Shown here one piece after another: positions 7,465-13,990 of a stretch of 18,718 nt of DNA. The stretch is from Fimbriimonadaceae bacterium (GTDB lineage: Bacteria > Armatimonadota > Fimbriimonadia > Fimbriimonadales > Fimbriimonadaceae). The first letter of the stretch is position 1. Each line of letters begins with the position of its first letter. The notes beneath the pieces were generated by a model. The model was not told where the DNA came from and did not search any database. It saw nothing but the letters and a program-made list of their open reading frames with translations. Both the position numbers and the translations under genes were made by a program. The stretch is from NCBI GenBank assembly GCA_020851885.1, contig JADZBW010000410.1:1-18718 (forward strand), read 5' to 3'.

Positions 7465-8079
7465 CTAACGCTTGATCTGATCCCGCCAGGAGTTGTGCAG
7501 CTCCCTGATGATCGCGCGGACCTTGGCCATCTCTGGCCAGTTGTCGGGCTGGCGGAACGGATTGTCGTACATATAGGTTCGATAGGAGCCCATTGATGCG
7601 AACTCCGCGACCATGCAGATTCCGTCTGAAATATCCGCCTTGCGACCGGGGAGCGACTCGAAGTCCGGTAAGTCCTTGATCCCATTGGCGACCATGAACT
7701 TCCAAAATGCCGCCCACCCTTTCGCAGGTTCCTTCAGTTCCAGGAGGTAGTTCTTGGCCTTCCAGTCCGTGCGGGTTGGGATCAACGGCTGGATCCACCA
7801 GGCGCGCCACTTTCCGGCTTCCTGGCGAAACCGGTAACCCTCCAGGTAGGTGATCCCGAAGCCCTCCCATACTCGAATTTCGGTGACGCCCGGTGGCAGG
7901 ACTTTCCTTTGGAGATCCTCCAATTTGCTAATCTTGCCGCGACCGCGGATCGTTTGGGAATCGGAATCGATCCCGAAGAAGATCGAGGGCCAGGAGGTAT
8001 CGGGGATGCTGAGCTTCGGAGCGATGGGCGCGGTTTTCTGGCCGAGGATCATGGCGGAGAAGAGGAGCGTCAGGTTCAT
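7465..8079 (-). CDS. Exported protein of unknown function
   Basis: The protein is 204 aa from the ATG at 8079, where a short signal peptide (MNLTLLFSAMILGQ) begins. The open frame extends 49 codons upstream into Arg/Ser-rich sequence that looks non-coding. I do not recognise a named family. The C-terminal half follows a pattern I associate loosely with small proteins of unknown function: FWKFMVANGIKDLPDF (125-140), then a DG.CMVAEFASMGSYRTYMYDNP segment and a final helix (WPEMAKVRAIIRELHNSW). Seven tryptophans lie between residues 30 and 130. No catalytic motif and no lipobox are visible. GGGAGG lies about 17 bases upstream of the start, which is too far to be a standard ribosome binding site. 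The NTF2-like gene is 73 bases upstream on the same strand, so the two may share a transcript. Convergent with ogt. Confidence 0.72.
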   Translation of the reverse strand: MNLTLLFSAMILGQKTAPIAPKLSIPDTSWPSIFFGIDSDSQTIRGRGKISKLEDLQRKVLPPGVTEIRVWEGFGITYLEGYRFRQEAGKWRAWWIQPLIPTRTDWKAKNYLLELKEPAKGWAAFWKFMVANGIKDLPDFESLPGRKADISDGICMVAEFASMGSYRTYMYDNPFRQPDNWPEMAKVRAIIRELHNSWRDQIKR

Positions 8080-8152
8080 TTTCTTCGGGGTGTCGACCTC
8101 CCTCGACCAAATGGGAAGACGCTTCAATCGCCTCTCCGTTACGCGGGTCGCC

Positions 8153-8656
8153 TTAGCCGAGCTTCTTGCCGTCGACGGTGACCGTTTCCTTGATCGCCTT
8201 GGAAGCGATGCAGAACCACTTCCCACCCTTTTTGACGTAGGAACCGGTCCAGCTGGAGTCGACCTTGAGGACAGCGGTCTTCTTCATGTCGGTGGGATTT
8301 GTCATCGTGGCATCGAGAATGAAGTGCTCGGTCGTCGTGGCCTTGTCGCCCGTAAGCTTGATACTGTCGATCGTCAGTTTGACGTTGTTGACAGTCTTTA
8401 GTGCAGAGACATTGGCTCTCATGGCCTGAATTGTCTGTTCGCGGTTGCGGATCGTCCCCCGTGTGTCGGTGTCTTTGAAGTCGGCGGTGAAGTTGGCCTT
8501 GATCACCGATTCCACTTGGGTGAGGTTCTTCGCTTTGATCGCATTGGTGTAGATCAGCAACTGTTTCTGAATGGCCGCTCTGACTTCGGCGGGTGATTCG
8601 ATGGCGATTGCGGCCGCAACGAGGCCGAGAGTGAGCACGATCGGGGCGAATTTCAT
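8153..8656 (-). CDS. Exported SnoaL/NTF2-like (DUF4440-type) protein
   Basis: The protein is 167 aa from the ATG at 8656. Residues 1-19 (MKFAPIVLTLGLVAAAIAIE) form a signal peptide. The frame is open for 99 codons further upstream, but that part lies antisense to the YmdB-like gene and lacks a start with a ribosome binding site. The mature part has the alpha+beta cone-fold layout: an N-terminal helix (PAEVRAAIQKQLLIYTNAIKA), a short helix with NFTADF, and alternating strands ending in SSWTGSYVKKGGKWFCIASK. The WxxxxGKWFI-like end is typical of SnoaL-like/DUF4440 proteins, which bind small ligands or act as varied enzymes. No catalytic residues can be assigned. TATCAT lies 9 bases before the start and could be its -10. 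Divergent from the YmdB-like gene. Confidence 0.75.
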   Translation of the reverse strand: MKFAPIVLTLGLVAAAIAIESPAEVRAAIQKQLLIYTNAIKAKNLTQVESVIKANFTADFKDTDTRGTIRNREQTIQAMRANVSALKTVNNVKLTIDSIKLTGDKATTTEHFILDATMTNPTDMKKTAVLKVDSSWTGSYVKKGGKWFCIASKAIKETVTVDGKKLG

Positions 8657-8743
8657 ATCAAGCTTATGATAGTCGCTTTTCCCTTGGCCGGGGGGAAGGA
8701 AACGGATCAAGCTGGAGTCCCAATCGGCTATTCTCACGGGAGT

Positions 8744-9526
8744 TTGCACTATAAGATTCTGTTTTTGGGAGACGTCGTCGGCAAGCCAGGTCGGACGGCC
8801 GTAAAGGAAGGCTTGCCCAGCCTGTTGGAGATGTACCAGCCCCTGTTTACGATCATCAACGGGGAGAATAGCGCGGGCGGAGTCGGCATCACCCCCGAAA
8901 TCGCCGAGGAGCTGTTTCGTCAGGGCGCGGATGCGATCACTCTCGGCAACCATGCGTTCAACAAGCGCGAGATCTCGGGTTATTTCGAAACGGGTAAGCC
9001 CATCGTGCGTCCATCCAATATGCCAAGCATGGTGCCGGGTCGAGGACTCGTAACCGTGGAAAAGGATGGTATTCAGTTGGCGGTTATGAACGTGTGCGGC
9101 CGGGTCTACATGGAATCATACGACGATCCCTTTGCGGAGGTGGATCGGCTGTTGGAGTCCCTTGAGACGAGGCATCGTTTCCTGGACTTCCATGCGGAAG
9201 CCACCAGCGAAAAGATCGCAATGGGTTGGCATTGCGATGGACGGATGACCGCCGTCGTGGGCACCCATACTCACGTTCAGACAGCGGATGAGACGATTTT
9301 GCCGGGCGGCACCGCCTATATCACCGATGTGGGGATGTGCGGACCGGTTCGAAGCGTACTGGGAATGGATCGAGAGATAATCCTGCAACGATTTAGGACA
9401 ACGTTGCCGCAGAGATTCGAGGTTGCTAAAGAACCTGGTGTAATCTGTGGGGTGGCGATTAGCGTCGAAAGAGATACGGGTACGGCCGTCGGGATCGAAA
9501 GGATCCGCTTCGGCGAGGAAGCGTGA
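8744..9526 (+). CDS. ymdB: YmdB-like metallophosphoesterase (2',3'-cyclic nucleotide phosphodiesterase family, TIGR00282)
   Basis: The protein is 260 aa from the TTG at 8744. YmdB-family enzymes are cytoplasmic di-metal phosphodiesterases; the Bacillus member hydrolyses cyclic nucleotides, affects multicellular development and interacts with RNase Y. Metal-site motifs are all present: GDVVG (Asp10), NGENSAGG (Glu41, Asn42), GNHAF (Asn69, His70), His150 and GTHTHVQTAD (His175, His177). The conserved N-terminus of the family starts KILFLGDVVGKPGR, two residues after the TTG. An in-frame ATG at 8666 would add 26 odd residues and leave only 9 bases to the divergent start, so I prefer TTG, although its Shine-Dalgarno (GGGAG, 8738-8742) is only 1 base away. 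The neighbouring genes rny and ymdB are adjacent in Bacillus; here ogt and two minus-strand genes separate them. The stop is 2 bases before the PKD gene's ATG. Confidence 0.93.
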   Translation: MHYKILFLGDVVGKPGRTAVKEGLPSLLEMYQPLFTIINGENSAGGVGITPEIAEELFRQGADAITLGNHAFNKREISGYFETGKPIVRPSNMPSMVPGRGLVTVEKDGIQLAVMNVCGRVYMESYDDPFAEVDRLLESLETRHRFLDFHAEATSEKIAMGWHCDGRMTAVVGTHTHVQTADETILPGGTAYITDVGMCGPVRSVLGMDREIILQRFRTTLPQRFEVAKEPGVICGVAISVERDTGTAVGIERIRFGEEA

Positions 9527-9528
9527 CG

Positions 9529-10581
9529 ATGAGCGGAGGTTCGAAATTGAACAAGATTTGGATGACGGGATTGGCGACGGTGGCGGCGGCTACCGTCTTC
9601 GCACAGACGCCGGTGGTGATCTACACGCCGGTCAAGGTAATCAAGGACCAGAATATTGGGCTCAAGTCCTGGGGTAGCGGCACGGCCAGTGAAACCGACG
9701 AATTGGCCTATGAAGGCGCTCACTCCGTTCGCATTTCGACGCGCAACTATTTCGCCGGTGGTCTGATGCAGTTCAACTCGGCGATCAGTTTGGGTGATCG
9801 CTTTGGCGACAAGAGCAACATGCTGCGAATCGTCTATCGCGCCGCGGATTCGACAACCATTCTCGGTGGCGGACGAGGTCCTGGCGGTGGCCCGGGTGGC
9901 GGCGTGGCCGGTCCGGGAGCGGGGGGCCTTGGCGGTGCCGGAGGAGGCAAGGCCGGTGGAGGCGCCGCCGGCGGTGGAGGCTTTGCTGGCCCCGGCCAGG
10001 GACTTGGCGGTGGAAAGGGCGGCGGACAGGGTCCTGGTGGCTTTGGCGGTCCGGGCGGCCAGACGGCAGCTCCGCAAAAGCTCCAGAACATTCGGGTCAT
10101 CGTCACGACAACCGACGGCAAGAAGAGCGAAGCCTATATTCCCGTGGCGACGAACTCTTCGGGCGATAAAGGCTGGCGAACCGTTGCCGTACCCCTGCAG
10201 GCGATCAGCGGCTTCGACAGAACGAACAAAGAGGTCAAGGAAATCGGCTTCGCCGGAGATGTACCCACGACGTTTTACATTGGCGATCTGCGAGTGCTCA
10301 ACGACACCACCCCGATCAGCGGTGAACCGAACGTTCGTGAACTCAACTTGGCTTTGGGCGACTTCGTGAACTTATCCGCTAACGGATACGGAGGATCGAG
10401 CATCCTCAAGTACACGTGGGACTTCGATGACAAGGATGGTATTCAAGAGGATTCTATCGGTCAATCGATCAAGCGCCAGTTCCGCAAGCCGGGCAACTAT
10501 ACGATCACTCTGACGATTGTCGACGTCTTCGGCCTCAAGAAGCCCTATTCGACGACGATCAAAGCGAAGGTCAACCCTTAA
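9529..10581 (+). CDS. Secreted protein with Gly-rich insert and C-terminal PKD domain
   Basis: The protein is 350 aa. A signal peptide spans residues 8-25 (LNKIWMTGLATVAAATVFA). Residues 27-112 and 183-258 look like two halves of one beta-rich, jelly-roll/carbohydrate-binding-like domain (ending VPTTFYIGDLRVLND). They are split by a 66-residue almost pure Gly/Ala/Pro insert (113-178). Residues 272-349 form a PKD fold (YTWDFDDKDG, then FRKPGNYTITLTIVD), found in extracellular adhesive or substrate-binding proteins. There is no catalytic domain, so a surface or binding role is the inference. The start is uncertain: ATG 9529 has GAGGAA 8 bases upstream, while TTG 9547 has GGAGG (9535-9539) 7 bases upstream and gives a tidier signal peptide. 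GTG 9523 is also possible. It follows ymdB by 2 bases, suggesting coupling, and is followed by a strong terminator. Confidence 0.87.
   Translation: MSGGSKLNKIWMTGLATVAAATVFAQTPVVIYTPVKVIKDQNIGLKSWGSGTASETDELAYEGAHSVRISTRNYFAGGLMQFNSAISLGDRFGDKSNMLRIVYRAADSTTILGGGRGPGGGPGGGVAGPGAGGLGGAGGGKAGGGAAGGGGFAGPGQGLGGGKGGGQGPGGFGGPGGQTAAPQKLQNIRVIVTTTDGKKSEAYIPVATNSSGDKGWRTVAVPLQAISGFDRTNKEVKEIGFAGDVPTTFYIGDLRVLNDTTPISGEPNVRELNLALGDFVNLSANGYGGSSILKYTWDFDDKDGIQEDSIGQSIKRQFRKPGNYTITLTIVDVFGLKKPYSTTIKAKVNP
9865..10062 (+). repeat. Gly-rich low-complexity coding insert
   Basis: Residues 113-178 of the PKD protein are almost entirely Gly with Ala, Pro, Gln and Lys, made of irregular GGG/GPGG/GGFGGPGGQ units. 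The octapeptide GFGGPGGQ at its end also occurs in the first gene of the window (residues 88-95), which shows similar composition in two unrelated exported proteins. The insert sits between predicted beta-strands (LRIVYRA and LQNIRVIVTTTDG). Confidence 0.8.
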
Positions 10582-10595
10582 CAACCTCGCTTATG

Positions 10596-10629
10596 AAGCG
10601 GAGGCGGGTTTGCCGCCTCCGCTTTTTTT
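10596..10629 (+). terminator. Rho-independent terminator after the PKD-domain gene
   Basis: A 12-bp perfect stem (AAGCGGAGGCGG at 10596-10607, CCGCCTCCGCTT at 10613-10624) encloses the loop GTTTG. The run of seven T (10623-10629) overlaps the end of the stem. It begins 14 bases after the stop codon. This is the clearest intrinsic terminator in the window and ends the ymdB-PKD transcript. Confidence 0.95.
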
Positions 10630-10733
10630 GTGCCAGTAGGCACCTAGAAATTCTCGAGGCAATGCCTTACACTACGCGAGGGTGAGGGCCTGGCTGGCGG
10701 ATATTCGCGGCCAGGAGGATTCGAGAGGGCGTT

Positions 10734-11363
10734 TTGGACACCGTAGTTGATTCCGTCTGCCGATTTGGGTTCATGCAGGAAGAAGAAGTTGTCGACCTGG
10801 CCAAGAATGGCCATAGCGGCGCAACTGAATTTCTCATCACCCGCTTTCGCCCGCTCGTCGAGAACAAAGCGAAAGCCTATTTCATGATGGGAGCGGACCG
10901 GGAAGACGTGATCCAGGAAGGGATGATCGGCCTCTATAAGGCGATCCGGGACTTCCGATCGGACCGGCTCAATCGCTTTCGGCCCTTTGCGGAACTGTGC
11001 GTCACCCGTCAAATTATCACCGCGGTCAAAACGGCAACAAGACAGAAGCATGTTCCTTTGAACGGGTACGTTTCGCTCAACCGCTCGTACCAATCGGAAT
11101 CCTCGGACAACAACTTGATCGACGTCTTGCCTGACGGCGGTACCGACAATCCAGAGCAGCAGCTGCTTGGCGGGCGAATTCCCAAGAACCTGAATGAGGT
11201 CATGTCAAACGTCCTCAGCGACCTGGAGCGCAAAGTGCTCGGGTGTTACCTCGAAGGAATGAGCTACCGGGAGATGAGCGACCGGCTGGTCTGCCATCCA
11301 AAATCGATCGATAATGCCCTTCAACGAGTGAAACGCAAGATTGGCTCTCTCTTGAAAGAATAG
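10734..11363 (+). CDS. sigH: RNA polymerase sigma factor, SigH (Spo0H) type
   Basis: The protein is 209 aa from TTG, close to Bacillus sigma-H. It directs RNA polymerase to alternative promoters. Region 2 (about 33-103) contains ENKAKAYFMMGADREDVIQ, then EGMIGLYKAIRDF and FAELCVTRQIITAVKTATRQ, which I recognise as very close to Bacillus Spo0H in the -10-binding and core-binding parts. Region 4 (about 155-205) contains LSDLERKVLGCYLEGMSYRE and HPKSIDNALQRVKRKI, the helix-turn-helix for the -35. The start is uncertain: TTG 10734 has GAGGG 4 bases upstream and AGGAGG (10713-10718) 15 bases upstream; the next in-frame ATG (10773) lacks a ribosome binding site and would trim region 1.2. No anti-sigma gene is adjacent. 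It lies between a terminator and a new promoter, so it is probably monocistronic. Confidence 0.93.
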   Translation: MDTVVDSVCRFGFMQEEEVVDLAKNGHSGATEFLITRFRPLVENKAKAYFMMGADREDVIQEGMIGLYKAIRDFRSDRLNRFRPFAELCVTRQIITAVKTATRQKHVPLNGYVSLNRSYQSESSDNNLIDVLPDGGTDNPEQQLLGGRIPKNLNEVMSNVLSDLERKVLGCYLEGMSYREMSDRLVCHPKSIDNALQRVKRKIGSLLKE

Positions 11364-11372
11364 GGCGACCCC

Positions 11373-11402
11373 TTGGCATTAACACGCGTAATCTCTTATA
11401 GT
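11373..11402 (+). promoter_or_regulatory. Sigma-70-type promoter for the LuxR-type regulator and cdsA
   Basis: TTGGCA (11373-11378, 5 of 6 to consensus) and TATAGT (11397-11402, 5 of 6) are separated by 18 bp. They lie just after the sigH stop and would give a leader of about 85 nt before the regulator. A second -10-like hexamer, TACAAT (11425-11430), has no good -35. The leader contains a small inverted repeat, CCCTA/TAGGG (11440-11453). Confidence 0.65.
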
Positions 11403-11494
11403 TAGGTAGGTAATTCTCTAGCGGTACAATTTGGACCGACCCTACACCTAGGGCCCCACTATAAAACCTGCCGGAAGAAATCAAGGACTAAGGT

Positions 11495-12100
11495 ATGAGA
11501 ATAGCATTGTGCAGTCGGGAACCCCTTGTTGGTGAAGCGCTGGGAAGCTTGTTGAGCAATGAGGGCAATTTCGACGTTGTGGCTCGCGAAGCCTCCCCTC
11601 GAGCGTGCCTCAGCGCCGCCAAGGACCAGCGTGCCCAGATCATCGTGTTGGATGGCCATGGTCTTCAACCCAATGACGTGGAGTTCTTCATGGGAGCTCG
11701 CGCATATGGGGACTTTGGTATTATATTGATCGGCAGCGATGAATACGCGGATAGCACCGATCATAATATCGATGCCGTGATCGACCGGGACAACGGAGCG
11801 ACGGCCCTGTTTCGAGCGGTTAGGGACGTCGGTGCTGCGTTCGTTCGGTCACCAGCCGGAAAGGTTCGCGAACGACGGTCCAACTACGGCAACGGCATCG
11901 AGTTGACTCGTCGGGAATATGAAGTTGCCTCCTTGGTGGGCAAGGGATTCTCGAACCGTCGCATCGCGGCGGTTACCGGCCTGCGAGAGCAGTCGATCAA
12001 GAACCTGGTGAGCGTCATCATGCGCAAGCTGAAGTGCGAAAACCGGGTTCAAGTCGCCTTAAGGCTGACATCGGCTTCGATCGCTTCTGAGAGCAACTGA
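11495..12100 (+). CDS. LuxR/NarL-type DNA-binding regulator with a degenerate receiver domain
   Basis: The protein is 201 aa. The N-terminal part (about 1-118) aligns to a response-regulator receiver. Asp53 (IIVLDGHG) matches the phospho-acceptor position, but the N-terminal acidic pair is absent (ALCSREPLV where ADDHPLV is usual). The conserved Lys also appears replaced, by Arg98 (VIDRD). Classical Mg-dependent phosphorylation is therefore doubtful. The C-terminal part (about 136-191) is a GerE/LuxR helix-turn-helix (LTRREYEVASLVGKGFSNRR, then REQSIKNLVSVIMRKL). No histidine kinase gene is nearby. The start ATG has AAGG five bases or fewer upstream (CTAAGGT). Its own promoter lies about 90 bases upstream. 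The stop TGA overlaps the cdsA ATG (TGATG), so the two are co-translated. Its targets are unknown. Confidence 0.88.
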   Translation: MRIALCSREPLVGEALGSLLSNEGNFDVVAREASPRACLSAAKDQRAQIIVLDGHGLQPNDVEFFMGARAYGDFGIILIGSDEYADSTDHNIDAVIDRDNGATALFRAVRDVGAAFVRSPAGKVRERRSNYGNGIELTRREYEVASLVGKGFSNRRIAAVTGLREQSIKNLVSVIMRKLKCENRVQVALRLTSASIASESN

Positions 12101-12918
12101 TGCGGGCGAGGGTCTTCACGGCCCTTGCCCTCATTCCTCCCGTACTCGCGGCGGTGTTTTGCACCGACGCGTGGCCGATTCTTGGACTCTGCATTCTCCT
12201 CACCTTTCTGGCCGCCAGTGAGATAAATCGGCTCCTCAAGGGTCGCTTCGCCGTGGTTGGGGCTTTCCTCTGGATCACTTTGGCATTCGCTTCTAGCTGG
12301 TTCAAGGCCGATCAGAAACTCGACTACAAATATCTTTGCGTCGCGGGGACGGTAGCGCTGGCCATCGGCATCCTTGCCGCTCGAAGGGCGGCGAGGCACC
12401 AAAGTTCGAGTCCATTGCTCGACATGTTGGCCGGGGGTTGGGTCGCGGGACCGATTTGTGCCATCTTGGGATTACACGGCTTAACGGCGGGAGCAACCCC
12501 CCCTTGGTTCAGACTGGAAATGCCGCTGCTGCTCGCCATTGTGCCGCTGTGGGCCGGCGACACGGCGGCGATTTTTGCGGTCAAGGCATTTGGCAAACAT
12601 CCCTTGGCTCCCGAGATCTCCCCAAAGAAGACGATCGAGGGTGGGGTGGCCAACCTTGTGGCATGCATGCTGGCCGCCTGGGGCCTGGGGACCTGGCTGC
12701 AGATTCCCGTCGTGCCTTCTTTACTTTGTGGAGCCGCCGCAGGGGTTTTCGGCCAATTGGGTGATCTCTTTGAAAGTTGGGTCAAACGTCGGGCCGATCT
12801 CAAAGACAGTGGCGCCCTCTTGCCTGGGCATGGCGGGATCATGGATAGGATCGACAGCATTCTCTTCACCGCGCCAGTTGTCTCGATGATCCTCCTGTTC
12901 TGGTCGACCTCTGGGTAA
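12100..12918 (+). CDS. cdsA: Phosphatidate cytidylyltransferase
   Basis: The protein is 272 aa, the usual length. CdsA makes CDP-diacylglycerol from CTP and phosphatidic acid at the inner membrane, the branch point of phospholipid synthesis. Several hydrophobic segments span the length (about 5-40, 48-68, 79-93, 108-128, 140-165, 183-218 and 251-268). The family signature is complete: SWVKRRADLKDSGALLPGHG at 226-245, then GIMDR ending at Arg250, with Asp249 and Lys235-Asp236 in place. Upstream PLWAGDTAAIFAVKAFGKHP and SPKKTIEG are also conserved in CdsA. It starts inside the stop of the LuxR-type regulator (1-base overlap) and has no promoter of its own. The usual partners uppS and dxr are not in this window. 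Confidence 0.96.
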   Translation: MRARVFTALALIPPVLAAVFCTDAWPILGLCILLTFLAASEINRLLKGRFAVVGAFLWITLAFASSWFKADQKLDYKYLCVAGTVALAIGILAARRAARHQSSSPLLDMLAGGWVAGPICAILGLHGLTAGATPPWFRLEMPLLLAIVPLWAGDTAAIFAVKAFGKHPLAPEISPKKTIEGGVANLVACMLAAWGLGTWLQIPVVPSLLCGAAAGVFGQLGDLFESWVKRRADLKDSGALLPGHGGIMDRIDSILFTAPVVSMILLFWSTSG

Positions 12919-12929
12919 CCTCGTTCTTC

Positions 12930-13928
12930 ATGCCCGCCATCGAGACCCAACAACTCCGCAAGGTCTACGTCTCCCACAAGAAACAGCCCGGCATTTGGGG
13001 TGGGATCAAAGGGCTCTTCTCCCGCGAGAATGTCGAAGTGGAAGCCGTCAAGGGAATCGATCTTTCGATCGAGCAAGGAGAACTGGTAGGTTTCCTCGGC
13101 CCCAATGGCGCAGGGAAGACGACAACGCTGAAAATGCTCAGCGGCATCCTCTACCCCTCCTCCGGCGAGGCGACGGTGCTCGGATATCGGCCCCAAGATC
13201 GAAAAGCCGAGATGCTCCGCCAAATCTCGCTGGTGATGGGGAACAAGATGCAGCTGTGGTGGGATCTGCCCGCCTGGGACAGCTTTGTCGTCCTTAAGGA
13301 ACTGTATGAAGTCGATGACGCGAAGTTCAAGCGCCGATCCGAATTCCTGATCGAAACGCTGCAACTCACCGACAAGATCCATACCCAAGTGCGCAAGCTT
13401 AGTCTCGGCGAACGCATGAAGTGCGAACTCGTCGCGGCGCTGCTCCACTCTCCCAGGGTCGTATTCCTGGATGAGCCGACGATTGGTCTCGACGTGGTGA
13501 GCCAAAAGCGCATTCGCGACTTTCTCAAAGACCTGCATCGCGAAGACAACTGCACCGTGATCTTGACCAGCCACTACATGCAAGACGTCCAAGAACTCTG
13601 CGAGCGGGTGGTGGTCATCGACCAAGGCTCCCTTATCTTCGACGGATCGCTTGACAACCTCTCGTCCACTTTCTCCGATTTTAAGCGGATTCGACTGACC
13701 TTTCGGGAATCGCTTCCCCTCGATCGAGTGGAGGGCTACGGGAGAATCGTCGAGCATTCGGACTCGGCAACGGTTATCGAGATTCCAAGACAGGAGACCG
13801 CCGCCGTCGCTACCAGGCTGTTGCAAGAATTGCCCGTGGAAGATGTTGCCATCGAGGAGGTTGAGTTCGACGAGGTTATCCGGGCGCTGTTCTCGCGAAA
13901 TGATTCACGTGAAACATCTTCGGACTAA
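12930..13928 (+). CDS. ABC transporter ATP-binding protein (ABC-2 export type, COG4586-like)
   Basis: The protein is 332 aa. It hydrolyses ATP to power a membrane exporter whose substrate is unknown. Walker A is GPNGAGKT (57-64), the Q-loop Gln is about 108 (NKMQLWWDLP), the signature is LSLGE (157-161), Walker B is VVFLDEP (177-183, catalytic Glu182) and the switch His is 215 (LTSH). An insertion of about 20 residues before Walker A (KKQPGIWGGIKGLFSRENVE) and a C-terminal extension of about 90 residues are typical of COG4586 ATPases. The signature LSLGERMKCEL is also typical of that group. Such ATPases usually sit beside two permease genes; none is here, and the next gene is valS. It follows cdsA by 11 bases with no visible Shine-Dalgarno, so it depends on that transcript. 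Confidence 0.93.
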   Translation: MPAIETQQLRKVYVSHKKQPGIWGGIKGLFSRENVEVEAVKGIDLSIEQGELVGFLGPNGAGKTTTLKMLSGILYPSSGEATVLGYRPQDRKAEMLRQISLVMGNKMQLWWDLPAWDSFVVLKELYEVDDAKFKRRSEFLIETLQLTDKIHTQVRKLSLGERMKCELVAALLHSPRVVFLDEPTIGLDVVSQKRIRDFLKDLHREDNCTVILTSHYMQDVQELCERVVVIDQGSLIFDGSLDNLSSTFSDFKRIRLTFRESLPLDRVEGYGRIVEHSDSATVIEIPRQETAAVATRLLQELPVEDVAIEEVEFDEVIRALFSRNDSRETSSD

Positions 13929-13944
13929 GCCTTTAAGGTACCCC

Positions 13945-13953
13945 TGGTAAAAT
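13945..13953 (+). promoter_or_regulatory. Extended -10 promoter element for valS
   Basis: TGGTAAAAT contains TAAAAT (13948-13953, 5 of 6 to consensus) preceded by the TGn extension, 37 bases before the valS ATG. The -35 position is poor, which extended -10 promoters tolerate. A short inverted repeat TACC-CCT-GGTA (13939-13949) overlaps it. The leader of about 30 nt is too short for a T-box. Confidence 0.5.
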
Positions 13954-13977
13954 CTGCCCAACTTTCACGACAGGAAA

Positions 13978-13983
13978 GGGAGG
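13978..13983 (+). promoter_or_regulatory. Shine-Dalgarno of valS
   Basis: GGGAGG lies 7 bases before the ATG at 13991. It rules out the in-frame TTG at 13985, which would be 1 base away. Confidence 0.8.
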
Positions 13984-13990
13984 ATTGAAG

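Noticed and set aside
8657..8953. N-terminal extension of the NTF2-like gene by 99 codons
   Set aside because: The extension is antisense to the YmdB-like gene and would bury a clear signal peptide starting at 8656.
12324..13826. A 500-codon open frame on the - strand across cdsA and the ABC ATPase gene
   Set aside because: It spans two well-supported genes on the other strand and has no domain of its own. Shadow frame.
13929..13990. Possible T-box or other riboswitch ahead of valS
   Set aside because: The interval is only 62 bases and contains an extended -10 and Shine-Dalgarno; there is no room for a T-box stem.
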